NCBI GenBank assembly: GCA_047638675.1
Contig: JBLIML010000002.1
Coordinates: forward strand, 30,940-94,939
Length of the DNA stretch: 64,000 nucleotides
DNA from: WLWS01 sp047638675
Lineage (GTDB): Bacteria; Pseudomonadota; Gammaproteobacteria; Eutrophobiales; Eutrophobiaceae
Reading direction: 5' to 3'
Shown here: positions 17,028 through 24,152 of the stretch, piece after piece
Layout: each line of letters opens with the position of its first letter
How positions within the stretch are numbered: the stretch's first letter is position 1
Made by a program: the position numbers and the translations under genes
Notes under the pieces: model-generated
What the model was told of the DNA's origin: nothing
What the model saw: only the letters and a program-made list of their open reading frames with translations
The model's database searches: none

Positions 17028-17282
17028 TTAGCTGATAAGTCTGTCATAATCTGCATGACTTCCAATCCAGAACCAAACTATGTCAGAGTCTGTTTCAATA
17101 CCTAATGCACGATAATGGATACCGACGCGAACCGATCTGTAATTCTTAACTTTTTTGAAATGAAGGGAATGATGGGAGGGATCTTCACTGAGTAATTGAT
17201 AATTCTTCCTTGCTAAGTTTTGAATTGATTCGGGCAATTTATCGAAACCAGCCCAAAAGTCCGGGGTCGTAAAATGTTTCAC
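17028..17282 (-). CDS. RelE/ParE-superfamily toxin
   Basis: An 84-residue basic protein (MKHFTTPDFWAGFDKLPESI...) with the RelE/ParE pattern. It has an amphipathic N-terminal helix, HFKKVKNYRSVRVGIHYRALGI forming the central beta strands, and a C-terminal WFWIGSHADYDRLI. Such toxins usually act as ribosome-dependent mRNA interferases or gyrase poisons; which applies cannot be told from sequence alone. The start codon overlaps the last codon of the upstream small gene (ATGA), the normal antitoxin-toxin coupling. Confidence 0.75.
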   Translation of the reverse strand: MKHFTTPDFWAGFDKLPESIQNLARKNYQLLSEDPSHHSLHFKKVKNYRSVRVGIHYRALGIETDSDIVWFWIGSHADYDRLIS

Positions 17283-17482
17283 ATTTCTTTAGTTTCTCCG
17301 GACTTGTGATATTTCAATGCTGTTGTGCCGAGTTCATTTAGTTTTCCTGAATCAATATCCTGCTGTATTTGTGAATCCCAATTCTTAGCATCAAATTCAG
17401 AAAACCATGAGCGAAATTCCTTCAGCTCAGAGTTTGGAAGGCTGGCAATGGCCTTTTCGATCTCTTTTGCAGTATTCATCAT
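17279..17482 (-). CDS. Antitoxin of the RelE-type pair, putative
   Basis: A 67-residue acidic protein (MMNTAKEIEKAIASLPNSELKEFRSWFSEFDAKNWD...) placed directly before the RelE-like toxin and overlapping it by four bases. It has a pattern seen in small proteins that accompany RelE toxins. No DNA-binding fold is obvious in the sequence. AGGAG lies 5 and 8 bases before two successive ATG codons (17482 and 17479), and either could be used. The function is inferred from context. Confidence 0.65.
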   Translation of the reverse strand: MMNTAKEIEKAIASLPNSELKEFRSWFSEFDAKNWDSQIQQDIDSGKLNELGTTALKYHKSGETKEM

Positions 17483-17522
17483 AATTTCTCCTAATTATCG
17501 CGATTTTACTCCTTTTCTCTAG

Positions 17523-17910
17523 ATTGTCATTATTCCGTATTCAGCTAACAGGTATTAGATGGAACCTTTCGTCCGTATAGTTCGGAAGGAGAAATAAAGT
17601 ATGTCATCGAAAGTACATTTTATTCAAAGCGTTATTGTACATCCTGTGTGATCCTCAAAATTACTATCGAGACCCGGATAATTATGCGCTGATTATCATC
17701 CATATCAATATGTGAATGTTGGTTTTTGGCACACAAGAGCCATTTGCCGAGGAATAAACTGTATACCCTGACGGCTGCTTTACTCCCAGGAGCAGACCCC
17801 TAAAAAAATCACGAGTGTACTTCAGCATCCGACCCTAAGCGGACATTTGCTGAGAACTTTATAATCGAATTAATTAACTTTCCTCTCCTCGTATTTGAAT
17901 GGAATAGAGG
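17523..17910. other. Gap with a possible gene remnant and a degenerate repeat
   Basis: In these 388 bases a very good ribosome-binding site (GGAAGGAG, 17584-17591) precedes an ATG at 17601 that opens only 16 codons (MSSKVHFIQSVIVHPV). One base out of frame a second stretch, DPQNYYRDPDNYALIIIHINM, follows at once up to about 17720, as if a short gene were broken by a one-base change. Around 17776-17855 lies a degenerate copy of the intergenic repeat (AGGAGCAGACCCC; AAGCGGACATTT). Nothing else was seen. Confidence 0.3.
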
Positions 17911-18792
17911 TTAGAAATATTTCGAAGCTAATCCTTCAATTAAATTTCTTTGCTGTTCAATAATATCGATTAAAAACTCTCTGCATACCCGTACTCTCGC
18001 CGTGGATCTCAGGTCCGCATGACTCAATACCCAAACCCCCCATGTCGAAGGTGTTAATGACACATCGATACGACGTAAACTAAGTTCTGCGTCTGCGACG
18101 TAACAAGGCATTCTGGCCAGACCCATATGATTTCTAACTGCCTCCATCATGGTCATTATCTCGCTGACTCTGGCAACAACCCGCCCACCCTGGTAATGAT
18201 CATTGACCCATTCAGGCGTGTCGCGTTCATGTTCCCAGAGTATTAGTTTTTCACTTTCGCGTTTCTTTTTCAGGTAGGAGGTGCTGCCATAGACACCGTG
18301 ACCCAATGGCAAAATCTTTCGGCCAATTAAATAGTCGGGTGGTTTAGATGATAATCGTAAGGCAATATCCGCCTGACGGCTGGCGAGGTCGACCAGACTG
18401 GTGGATGAAAGCAGTTCAATCTCTATACCGGGGTATTGCTCGGTAAATTGATGCAGGCGAGGTGTTATTAGCCGCGTAAAAATATCATAAGAAGCGGCAA
18501 GCCTTAATGCACCTTCTAATTGCGCATCCATTCCGAACACTTCCCGATCAACTGCCTGCGCCACTTCTTCCATTGCTAGCGCGTGTTGATAGAGGTTTTC
18601 AGCCACCTGGGTCATGGCATAGCCACTGGGCAAACGATCAAATAAACGACTACGCAACTTTTCTTCCAGCGCACTGATGCGTCGGGCAACAGTGGTGTGC
18701 TTTACTTCCAACACCCTACCAGCACCACTGACAGTTCCTTCTCTGGCCAGAGCCAAAAAGAAACGCAGGTCATCCCAATTCAATGTGGACAT
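17911..18792 (-). CDS. LysR-family transcriptional regulator
   Basis: A 293-residue LysR-type regulator: the winged helix-turn-helix runs from MSTLNWDDLRFFLALAREGT through GRVLEVKHTTVARRISALE to about residue 65. The effector domain follows from about 85 to 285. The ATG at 18792 was chosen because it matches the family start and has GGGAA upstream. A GTG at 18819 would place the start inside an operator palindrome. The gene is divergent from the tautomerase and hydrolase genes, so it probably regulates them and itself through the double palindrome at 18815-18852. Confidence 0.9.
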   Translation of the reverse strand: MSTLNWDDLRFFLALAREGTVSGAGRVLEVKHTTVARRISALEEKLRSRLFDRLPSGYAMTQVAENLYQHALAMEEVAQAVDREVFGMDAQLEGALRLAASYDIFTRLITPRLHQFTEQYPGIEIELLSSTSLVDLASRQADIALRLSSKPPDYLIGRKILPLGHGVYGSTSYLKKKRESEKLILWEHERDTPEWVNDHYQGGRVVARVSEIMTMMEAVRNHMGLARMPCYVADAELSLRRIDVSLTPSTWGVWVLSHADLRSTARVRVCREFLIDIIEQQRNLIEGLASKYF

Positions 18793-18814
18793 CTCGGTTC
18801 CCGTTAATAATGAC

Positions 18815-18852
18815 TGCACATATTATGTGCATAAATGCACATAATATGTGCA
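18815..18852. promoter_or_regulatory. Tandem palindromic operator between LysR gene and tautomerase gene
   Basis: There are two 17-base elements, TGCACATATTATGTGCA (18815-18831) and TGCACATAATATGTGCA (18836-18852). Each is a palindrome with 8-base arms around one central base, and each is the reverse complement of the other. Their centres are 21 bases apart, two helical turns, so bound dimers would sit on the same DNA face, as expected for a LysR tetramer. They lie just upstream of the regulator start and about 130 bases before the divergent gene. Confidence 0.75.
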
Positions 18853-18982
18853 TTATTAATTATATACAATCCCTAAAGCACAGACAAGTATATCAAACAC
18901 ACTCCACGTAAATAGAAGAACAATGGCGTGGAAATAAATTGAAATTCGACAACTTAAATTAACGATTAACAGGAGAAATATC

Positions 18983-19393
18983 ATGCCACTTACATTAACG
19001 ACAACTGAAGACGTACTACCCACAGGCTCCAAAAAACAGGCTGTTAAGGAACTTACAGACGCCATGCTGAAATGGCACGGTCTGACAGGTAACAAGGTGA
19101 TGACACCAAACATAACCGCTACGGTTCATGTCTTGCCCAAAGGCGCCACCTTCTCAGGCGGCGAGGAATTTTCCGGTGTCTGGGCTGAATGGAAGGTGCC
19201 CTCATTTGCCTTTAGTACTAGAGAAATTCAACAGGGCTATTTTGAGGATGTGACGAACATCATCCATGAGCTCTCGGGGAGGAAACAACCCAAAGAAAAC
19301 ATTTATGTCAATGTCATTCATACGGTTGATGGTGCCTGGAATTTTGATGGCCGGGCGATGACGAATGAAGAAATAGTCGCAGCTATTAGCTAG
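18983..19393 (+). CDS. Tautomerase-superfamily protein, putative
   Basis: A 136-residue protein beginning Met-Pro (MPLTLTTTEDVLPTGSKKQAV). After Met removal Pro would become the N-terminal catalytic base, as in 4-oxalocrotonate tautomerase relatives. A second half (FSTREIQQGYFEDVTNIIHELSG, ENIYVNVIHTVDGAWNFDG) resembles the strand-helix repeat of that fold. A strong AGGAG precedes the ATG. It is divergent from the LysR gene and followed by an alpha/beta hydrolase, suggesting a small inducible catabolic or detoxifying unit. The substrate is unknown. Confidence 0.7.
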   Translation: MPLTLTTTEDVLPTGSKKQAVKELTDAMLKWHGLTGNKVMTPNITATVHVLPKGATFSGGEEFSGVWAEWKVPSFAFSTREIQQGYFEDVTNIIHELSGRKQPKENIYVNVIHTVDGAWNFDGRAMTNEEIVAAIS

Positions 19394-19462
19394 CGCTTAC
19401 ATGAACAGCGTGTTTGTTGTTCCAATATTTAAATTTAATCTACATCATACGAGGACTTTACA

Positions 19463-20215
19463 ATGAAAAATTACTTACTGGTACACGGCGCATGGGGCGC
19501 TGCAGCAGAATTCGACGAAGTTGTTAAACTTTTATCCGATGACGGTAGTCGCATCACGTCCATTGATTTGCCTGGTCACGGTGAGAACAAGGCGGCTATT
19601 GACAAAATCACCATGGATGCCTACGTGCAAACAGTGGTTGATACCATCAATACAATTAATGAAAAGGTTATTCTTGTTGGTCACTCTTTGGCCGGCGCAA
19701 TAATATCCCAGGTAGCTGAAGTTATTCCTGATAGCATTGACCGACTAATTTATGTGGCTGCTATGCTGCCAAAGACCGGAGACACCCCGCTTGGCTTGAT
19801 GGAAAGTGATGAAAAGGGCGAATTGCTGTCGAGAGTGACCTTTTCTGATGATCAAAGCTTCGGCACGATAAATGAGTCTGACGTTCGTGAAGTATTACTC
19901 CATGACGTAGATGATGAGGCCCTGATTACCAAATCGATGCCAATCTTTTTGATAAAACAGGCAGTCCAACCCTTTACAGCGTCTGCCCAACTGAGCGATG
20001 AGAATTTTGGATCAGTCCCCAAATATTATATTCGGGCGACTCAGGACAAAGTGCTCTCGCCAAAGTTACAAGATGAAATGCTTACCAACTGGAAAGTGGA
20101 ACAGGTATTTACTTTGAAGTCAGGGCATTTCCCATTAACCTCAATGCCAGAACACCTTGTTGATACTATCAGGATGTCTAGCGCTGTAAATGAAACAAAG
20201 CAGAAGGTAGCTTAA
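19463..20215 (+). CDS. Alpha/beta hydrolase (esterase type)
   Basis: A 250-residue alpha/beta hydrolase. The oxyanion region is VHGAWGAAAEF (7-17) and the nucleophile Ser lies in VGHSLAG (about 72-78). The acid is likely the Asp in RATQDKVLSP (about 197), and the catalytic His is in KSGHFPLTSMPE (about 219). The pattern is that of salicylate-esterase and EstC-like plant or bacterial hydrolases. There is no signal peptide, so it is cytosolic. It lies 69 bases after the tautomerase-like gene and is probably under the same LysR control. Confidence 0.88.
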   Translation: MKNYLLVHGAWGAAAEFDEVVKLLSDDGSRITSIDLPGHGENKAAIDKITMDAYVQTVVDTINTINEKVILVGHSLAGAIISQVAEVIPDSIDRLIYVAAMLPKTGDTPLGLMESDEKGELLSRVTFSDDQSFGTINESDVREVLLHDVDDEALITKSMPIFLIKQAVQPFTASAQLSDENFGSVPKYYIRATQDKVLSPKLQDEMLTNWKVEQVFTLKSGHFPLTSMPEHLVDTIRMSSAVNETKQKVA

Positions 20216-20222
20216 ACAGCAG

Positions 20223-20262
20223 GCGGGGTTTGTTCGTAATTCAGTAATTGAACAAACCTCGC
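20223..20262 (+). terminator. Stem-loop after hydrolase gene
   Basis: GCGGGGTTTGTTC (20223-20235) can pair with GAACAAACCTCGC (20250-20262) through 13 base pairs, one of them G-U, around a 14-base loop. It begins seven bases after the hydrolase stop codon, the expected place for a terminator, but no U-tract follows. It may stabilise the transcript end or act with Rho. Confidence 0.45.
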
Positions 20263-20282
20263 TAGCGTCGAAGGTTCCGAGT

Positions 20283-20306
20283 GTCTGCTCCTGGCACTTA
20301 GCAGAC
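20283..20306. repeat. Degenerate intergenic repeat, copy 1
   Basis: These 24 bases begin GTCTGCT and end AGCAGAC, a perfect 7-base inverted repeat, with CTGGCAC in the middle. They match the stretch at 20899-20922 at 19 of 24 positions. Related fragments occur in the gaps at 16833-17027 and 17776-17855. Confidence 0.5.
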
Positions 20307-20411
20307 GGTCAGATCGCCGATAAGCGAGAATTACGTTCTCGTTATATAAAAAAATTAAGCGGAATTAGTGTGCCGCTTACCCACTAGTTAAAAATCAGGA
20401 GCACGTAAAGT

Positions 20412-20819
20412 ATGAGTAAGAAACTAATAGGCGAATGCCTATGTGGCAACATAAAGTTCTCCGTGACAGATAGTTTCAAGGCTTTTTATCAATGCCATTG
20501 CAAGCAGTGCCAACAATTAACTGGCTCCGCATTTGCATCTAATATTTTCACCGACCCAGGCAACATTGAGTGGATTAGTGGCCAAACCAAAATTACGAAC
20601 TATGAGCACCCTTCAAGAGGGTTCTCTAAGTCGTTTTGTAAAACATGTGGCTCAGCTGCACCATTCATAAACAAAGCTAAAACGTCACTAATTGTGCCTG
20701 CAGGTTCGCTAAATGAGCTTCCCGATATACAGCCGCAAGCCAATATATTCACCAACGAAGAAGCCTGTTGGCTAAAGCCAGGTTTGCAAGCTGAGAATTT
20801 CAGTGGTTTCCCAAAGTAG
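20412..20819 (+). CDS. GFA-family (Mss4-fold) zinc protein
   Basis: A 135-residue protein of the glutathione-dependent formaldehyde-activating (GFA) family. Paired cysteines are in place for structural and second zinc sites: ECLCGNIKF (C9, C11), CHCKQCQQLTGSAF (around 29-34), and FCKTCGSAAPF (C76, C79). Most GFA members have no proven activity beyond zinc binding. GGAGCACGTAAAGT precedes the ATG. Flanking gaps carry degenerate repeats, consistent with an accessory gene. Confidence 0.85.
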   Translation: MSKKLIGECLCGNIKFSVTDSFKAFYQCHCKQCQQLTGSAFASNIFTDPGNIEWISGQTKITNYEHPSRGFSKSFCKTCGSAAPFINKAKTSLIVPAGSLNELPDIQPQANIFTNEEACWLKPGLQAENFSGFPK

Positions 20820-20877
20820 AGTTTTTAACAAGGCCAGCCAGAGGAACCAAAAAACCGCCGCTTCGCTTTGGTTTTCG

Positions 20878-20990
20878 ACCCCTGCTGGAGGCGTTAAGGT
20901 CCGCTTCTGGCACATAGCCGCCATTCCCACAGGGTGATTTTGCTTGTTTTTAAGGTCTGCTGTACCCCCGTAAGCGGCCATTATAACTAG
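20878..20990. repeat. Degenerate intergenic repeat, copy 2 and flank
   Basis: The core at 20899-20922 (GTCCGCTTCTGGCAC...) is the counterpart of copy 1. A further partial unit, AAGGTCTGCTGTACC and AAGCGGCCATT, follows at 20952-20982. Short open frames cross this gap on the minus strand but none has coding character, so this is best read as decayed repeat DNA between the convergent GFA and isomerase genes. Confidence 0.4.
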
Positions 20991-21037
20991 AACATGTCTG
21001 ACACTGCCTGTAAGACTGAATACTGACACCGATACAT

Positions 21038-21676
21038 CTAAGCCTTACGTCTTTGTGCGGCTTTTGGAAGGTCGTCAATTGCACGTAGCTCTGGATCATC
21101 GAAGAGGCCTGGGTTTTTTTGATAGTCCAGATACATGTCGGTTGCATCAAAACCCCAGAACAAATGTCCGTCAGCCAGTATCGTGGGCACACCAAAAATG
21201 CCAGCGTCAATCGCCTCTTCTGTATTATTGCGGAGTGTCTGTTTCACGTCCGGCTGGTTTATTAACTCCTCTGGTTTATCGACGCCTAAACCGCGAGTGA
21301 ATTGAATCCATGATGAATCATCGTCAAGGGACAGGCCGTCCTGCCATATATAATTGAATATTTTATTAATCACCTGTAAATCATTATCCAAGGCGATGGC
21401 CAGGCGAAGGGCTTTTAGCGGTACAAATGGATGAGCCGGTGGCATTCGTAATGGGATACCGTGTTTTTTACCCAACCAGACAGCGTGTTGGTAAGTGAAA
21501 ATACGCTTTGCTGCTATTTCAGCCGGTCCTTTGTTTTCCCAATGATTGAGTAGCCCGGCAAATAGAACGGGCCGGGCGTCAATTTCAATATCAGCTGGAA
21601 ACGCTGGAAAACGTGACTGCTGCAGATAAGCAAAAGGTGAGATGAAGTCAAAATACCAGCTTATTGTCCTGGACAT
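21038..21676 (-). CDS. 2-hydroxychromene-2-carboxylate isomerase (DsbA fold)
   Basis: A 212-residue DsbA-superfamily protein of the NahD/HCCA isomerase type, which uses glutathione in aromatic degradation. It has SWYFDFISPFAYLQQSRF near the start, with the catalytic Ser in place of the redox cysteine. The cis-Pro loop reads GIFGVPTILADGHLFWGFD (about 162-180). The frame is open 28 codons further upstream, but those residues do not fit the family and the upper ATG has no ribosome-binding site, so the start at 21676 is preferred. No other naphthalene-pathway genes are nearby, so the physiological substrate is uncertain. Confidence 0.85.
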   Translation of the reverse strand: MSRTISWYFDFISPFAYLQQSRFPAFPADIEIDARPVLFAGLLNHWENKGPAEIAAKRIFTYQHAVWLGKKHGIPLRMPPAHPFVPLKALRLAIALDNDLQVINKIFNYIWQDGLSLDDDSSWIQFTRGLGVDKPEELINQPDVKQTLRNNTEEAIDAGIFGVPTILADGHLFWGFDATDMYLDYQKNPGLFDDPELRAIDDLPKAAQRRKA

Positions 21677-21875
21677 ATGTGTTCTTAGCCGTTCAAATTC
21701 ATCCTTAAGTTTACCCAGATTCGTTGAACTATCCAGCGGATAAAAAATATAAATAGTCATATAAAATAATGGCTTAGCTATTAAGAGTCTTTTATTTTCT
21801 CGCTATCGTCAACCAGCTCCCGCAGACAGCGTTATTAGTACTCGTAAACCGAATAAATTAAACGTGGAGACTGTG

Positions 21876-22343
21876 ATGAGAAAACTAATCGTACTAACGA
21901 GCTGTATTCTGGCAAGTTCACTGGTAGCGTCCGTGGTGTTTGCGGACGAACCTGATCGGGGTGATCGCATGGATCATCGTCTGGACCTTAAGGGCGACCG
22001 GATTGACGAAGGTCTCGATCGCAAAGGTGACAAGATAGATGATCGCCTGGATGCAAAGGGTGATCGCATTGAAGATCGTTTCGACAATCGAGCTGAGCGT
22101 GCACGTGAGGCAGGCAAAGATGCACTGGCCGATAAACTGGAAAGAAAAGGTGACCGTGCTGATAAACGCCTGGATAGAAAGGGTGATCGGGCTGGTAGGC
22201 AGCTCGATCGCAAAGGTGACAGAGTCGACCGTCGCCTCGACAGGAAAGGTGACCGTCTCGAGCAAAAGTTTGACCGTCGTTCAAATAATGACAATGGAAG
22301 GCCTCAGCGTCCCCAGGGTCCATCACCGCGTCGCGGTGGGTAA
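21876..22343 (+). CDS. Secreted protein built of 11-residue charged repeats
   Basis: A 155-residue protein: signal peptide MRKLIVLTSCILASSLVASV ending near VFA-DE (about 24), then about eight tandem 11-residue units of the type RLDRKGDRxDx (positions about 33-130), and a short Pro/Arg/Gly tail. Eleven-residue periodicity with alternating Arg/Lys and Asp is typical of extended amphipathic helices. Copies 4-5 are divergent (NRAERAREAGKDALADKLE). GGAG seven bases before the ATG supports this start over the GTG at 21864. No function is recognised. It lies just upstream of an ECF sigma operon and may be linked to it. Confidence 0.75.
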   Translation: MRKLIVLTSCILASSLVASVVFADEPDRGDRMDHRLDLKGDRIDEGLDRKGDKIDDRLDAKGDRIEDRFDNRAERAREAGKDALADKLERKGDRADKRLDRKGDRAGRQLDRKGDRVDRRLDRKGDRLEQKFDRRSNNDNGRPQRPQGPSPRRGG

Positions 22344-22436
22344 GATTGAAAGTGAGCTGACCAGGGGCTAGCCTCCAGTCAGCATCTTGGTGATAATGAA
22401 CGCTCGGCAATCAAACTTAGCCAAAGGGGAGTTACG

Positions 22437-22976
22437 CTGGATCAGCCACAAACCCTGGAACAATTTCTTGTGAGTGTGGAAAAGCGCGCCTTTCGCATAG
22501 CTGAAATTGCTACCAGTAATCGTGAGGATGCGCTCGATATTCTGCAGGATGCAATGTACAAACTGGTACAAAAATATGCCGCAAGTGACCCAAAAGAATG
22601 GGGGCCTTTGTTCCAGACAATCTTGCAAAGCAAAATCAATGATTGGTACCGGCGCAACGCGGTGAGAAATCGATTTCGTGTATGGTTTAATTTTGCCGGC
22701 GAAGATGCACAAGCAGATCCGATTCAGGGACTGGAAGATGAAAAAGCGGTGAACCCGGAAAGGCAAATCCAGTCTGATAGAGGTATAGATGAGTTGGAAT
22801 TGGCCTTAGGTAAATTGTCGCTTAGGCAGCAACAAGCCTTCATACTACGGATGTGGGAAGGTATGGACGTCGCGCAGACAGCGCGCGTTATGAAATGTTC
22901 CGCAGGAAGTGTGAAGACGCATTACTCCAGGGCTATACACGCATTGAGAGAACAATTGGGCGAGCATTGGTCATGA
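22437..22976 (+). CDS. ECF-type RNA polymerase sigma factor
   Basis: A 179-residue sigma-70 family protein. Region 2 shows EDALDILQDAMYKLVQKY, followed by LFQTILQSKINDWYRR; region 4 shows LSLRQQQAFILRMWEGMDVAQTARVMKCSAGSVKTHYSRAIHALRE, a typical helix-turn-helix. The family start (DQPQTLEQFLVSVEKRAFR) is encoded upstream of the first GTG. In that extension the only plausible initiator is CTG at 22437, which has AGGGGAG at 22425-22430 at ideal spacing, while GTG 22470 has no ribosome-binding site. It overlaps the anti-sigma gene by ATGA. Confidence 0.85.
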   Translation: MDQPQTLEQFLVSVEKRAFRIAEIATSNREDALDILQDAMYKLVQKYAASDPKEWGPLFQTILQSKINDWYRRNAVRNRFRVWFNFAGEDAQADPIQGLEDEKAVNPERQIQSDRGIDELELALGKLSLRQQQAFILRMWEGMDVAQTARVMKCSAGSVKTHYSRAIHALREQLGEHWS

Positions 22977-23317
22977 CTGAAAATCAAAGCGACGATATTT
23001 TAATCGAGAATATCCATTCAAAACTGGACGCGAGTCTGCTGGATATTGATGCGGCTACGCAATCTAAAATTACTCAGGCGCGTCATCGCGCTCTAGATCA
23101 ACAAGCTAATGTTAGGTCAATAAAATTCTGGTTACCCGCCGGTGCAGTGGCGACGGCCTGTATTGCCCTGGTGATGTTATCTCTGGTTTCTAAAACCACC
23201 ATTGATGAGACCACGCCCATTGATGATTTCGAACTGATTAGCAACATCGATGATCTGGAGCTCCTTGAAGAGCTGGAATTCTATGAGTGGCTTGAAGAAT
23301 ATGAATTGCCGACATAG
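22973..23317 (+). CDS. Single-pass membrane protein, probable anti-sigma factor (DUF3619-like)
   Basis: A 114-residue protein with an N-terminal cytoplasmic part (SKLDASLLDIDAATQSKITQARHRAL), one membrane helix (about 53-70, FWLPAGAVATACIALVML) and a strongly acidic tail rich in Glu, Asp and Leu. Genes at this position after this class of sigma factor encode DUF3619-type proteins thought to restrain the sigma factor. The start ATG overlaps the sigma stop. The last 17 bases overlap the next gene. The anti-sigma role is inferred from position and topology. Confidence 0.7.
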   Translation: MTENQSDDILIENIHSKLDASLLDIDAATQSKITQARHRALDQQANVRSIKFWLPAGAVATACIALVMLSLVSKTTIDETTPIDDFELISNIDDLELLEELEFYEWLEEYELPT

Positions 23318-23516
23318 ATTGCTTGTATTTCTAATGTTTATATTATCTCCATCACTTCAAGCTGAACCTCAAAAGGAAGAAGAATCACCGACGCCTGCAT
23401 TATTGGAGTTTTTGGGTGAATGGGAAAACAGTGATGGTCAATGGATAGATCCAGAGGAATTCGCAGATGAGGATTTTGCTAATCTATTAAAATTGACGAA
23501 CGAAGAAGATGATTAG
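23301..23516 (+). CDS. Small secreted acidic protein
   Basis: A 71-residue protein with a clear signal peptide (MNCRHRLLVFLMFILSPSL, cleavage near LQA-EP), then PALLEFLGEWENSDGQWIDPEEF and an acidic end. The ATG at 23301 has GAAGA just upstream and sits within the end of the anti-sigma gene; the frame extends further up but without a signal-like start. It overlaps the DUF3106 gene by eight bases. It belongs to the sigma operon; the function is unknown. Confidence 0.7.
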   Translation: MNCRHRLLVFLMFILSPSLQAEPQKEEESPTPALLEFLGEWENSDGQWIDPEEFADEDFANLLKLTNEEDD

Positions 23517-24135
23517 ATTGCTAACTCAAATTGCCATGACCATTATTTTGCTGATGGATTTTGCTATTGCGCAAGATGAATTGTCCTGGGAGCGCTTGTC
23601 GTCCGAGCAGCAGCGTGTGTTGTCTCCTATGAAAGATAAATGGGGAGAAATATCCGCTGAGAGACGCGAAAAATTGCAGCATGGTGCAGAACGCTGGAGC
23701 AAGCTTACACCGGAGCAGCGCAAACAGATGCAAAGCAAACAAAAAAGATGGCAATCGCTGGCGCCGGAAAAACGTGAGCAAATGAGCGATAGACTTAAGC
23801 AATATAAGCAACTATCCCCGGAAAAACAGGAGCGTCTGAAAAAACGTCGCGAATGGTTCAATGGTCTGGATCAGGAAGAGCGACAGGTATTACGAAAGAA
23901 ATGGCAGTCCATGACGCCGGAGCAGCGTCAGCAATTCAAGACTGATCAGCGTCAGTTTACACCCGAAGAGCGAAAGCGCCTGGAAGAAAAAATCAAGGGT
24001 ATGACACCGGATCAAAAGAAGTCACTGCGTGAAAAATGGCAAAAAATGTCACCTACAGATCGACGTAAATTTATTCGCAATAAAGCGCAAAGGTCTGACA
24101 CACGAACGGACAAAAAACGAGATGCCAGAAGATAA
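23509..24135 (+). CDS. DUF3106 periplasmic repeat protein
   Basis: A 208-residue secreted protein: signal peptide to about residue 22 (AIAQD), then some nine repeats of about 18 residues with the pattern WxxLxPEQRxxLxxxxxxW, for example RWSKLTPEQRKQMQSKQKRW and KWQSMTPEQRQQFKTDQRQF, and a basic tail. This is the DUF3106 pattern. Such proteins regularly sit at the end of ECF sigma/DUF3619 operons in beta- and gammaproteobacteria and are suspected to sense periplasmic stress. The start overlaps the previous gene. Confidence 0.82.
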   Translation: MIRLLTQIAMTIILLMDFAIAQDELSWERLSSEQQRVLSPMKDKWGEISAERREKLQHGAERWSKLTPEQRKQMQSKQKRWQSLAPEKREQMSDRLKQYKQLSPEKQERLKKRREWFNGLDQEERQVLRKKWQSMTPEQRQQFKTDQRQFTPEERKRLEEKIKGMTPDQKKSLREKWQKMSPTDRRKFIRNKAQRSDTRTDKKRDARR

Positions 24136-24152
24136 GTTGCCTCTTATGTCAC

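Noticed and set aside
20772..21210. Two minus-strand frames of about 85 codons between GFA and isomerase genes
   Set aside because: They cross degenerate repeat DNA and the end of the isomerase gene, without start sites or domain character.
21918..22410. Several long minus-strand frames opposite the 11-residue-repeat gene
   Set aside because: They arise from the repetitive codon pattern of the plus-strand gene, which has a signal peptide and ribosome-binding site.
22368..22766. 132-codon minus-strand frame over the sigma gene start
   Set aside because: The plus-strand sigma factor is unmistakable; the frame has no coding features.
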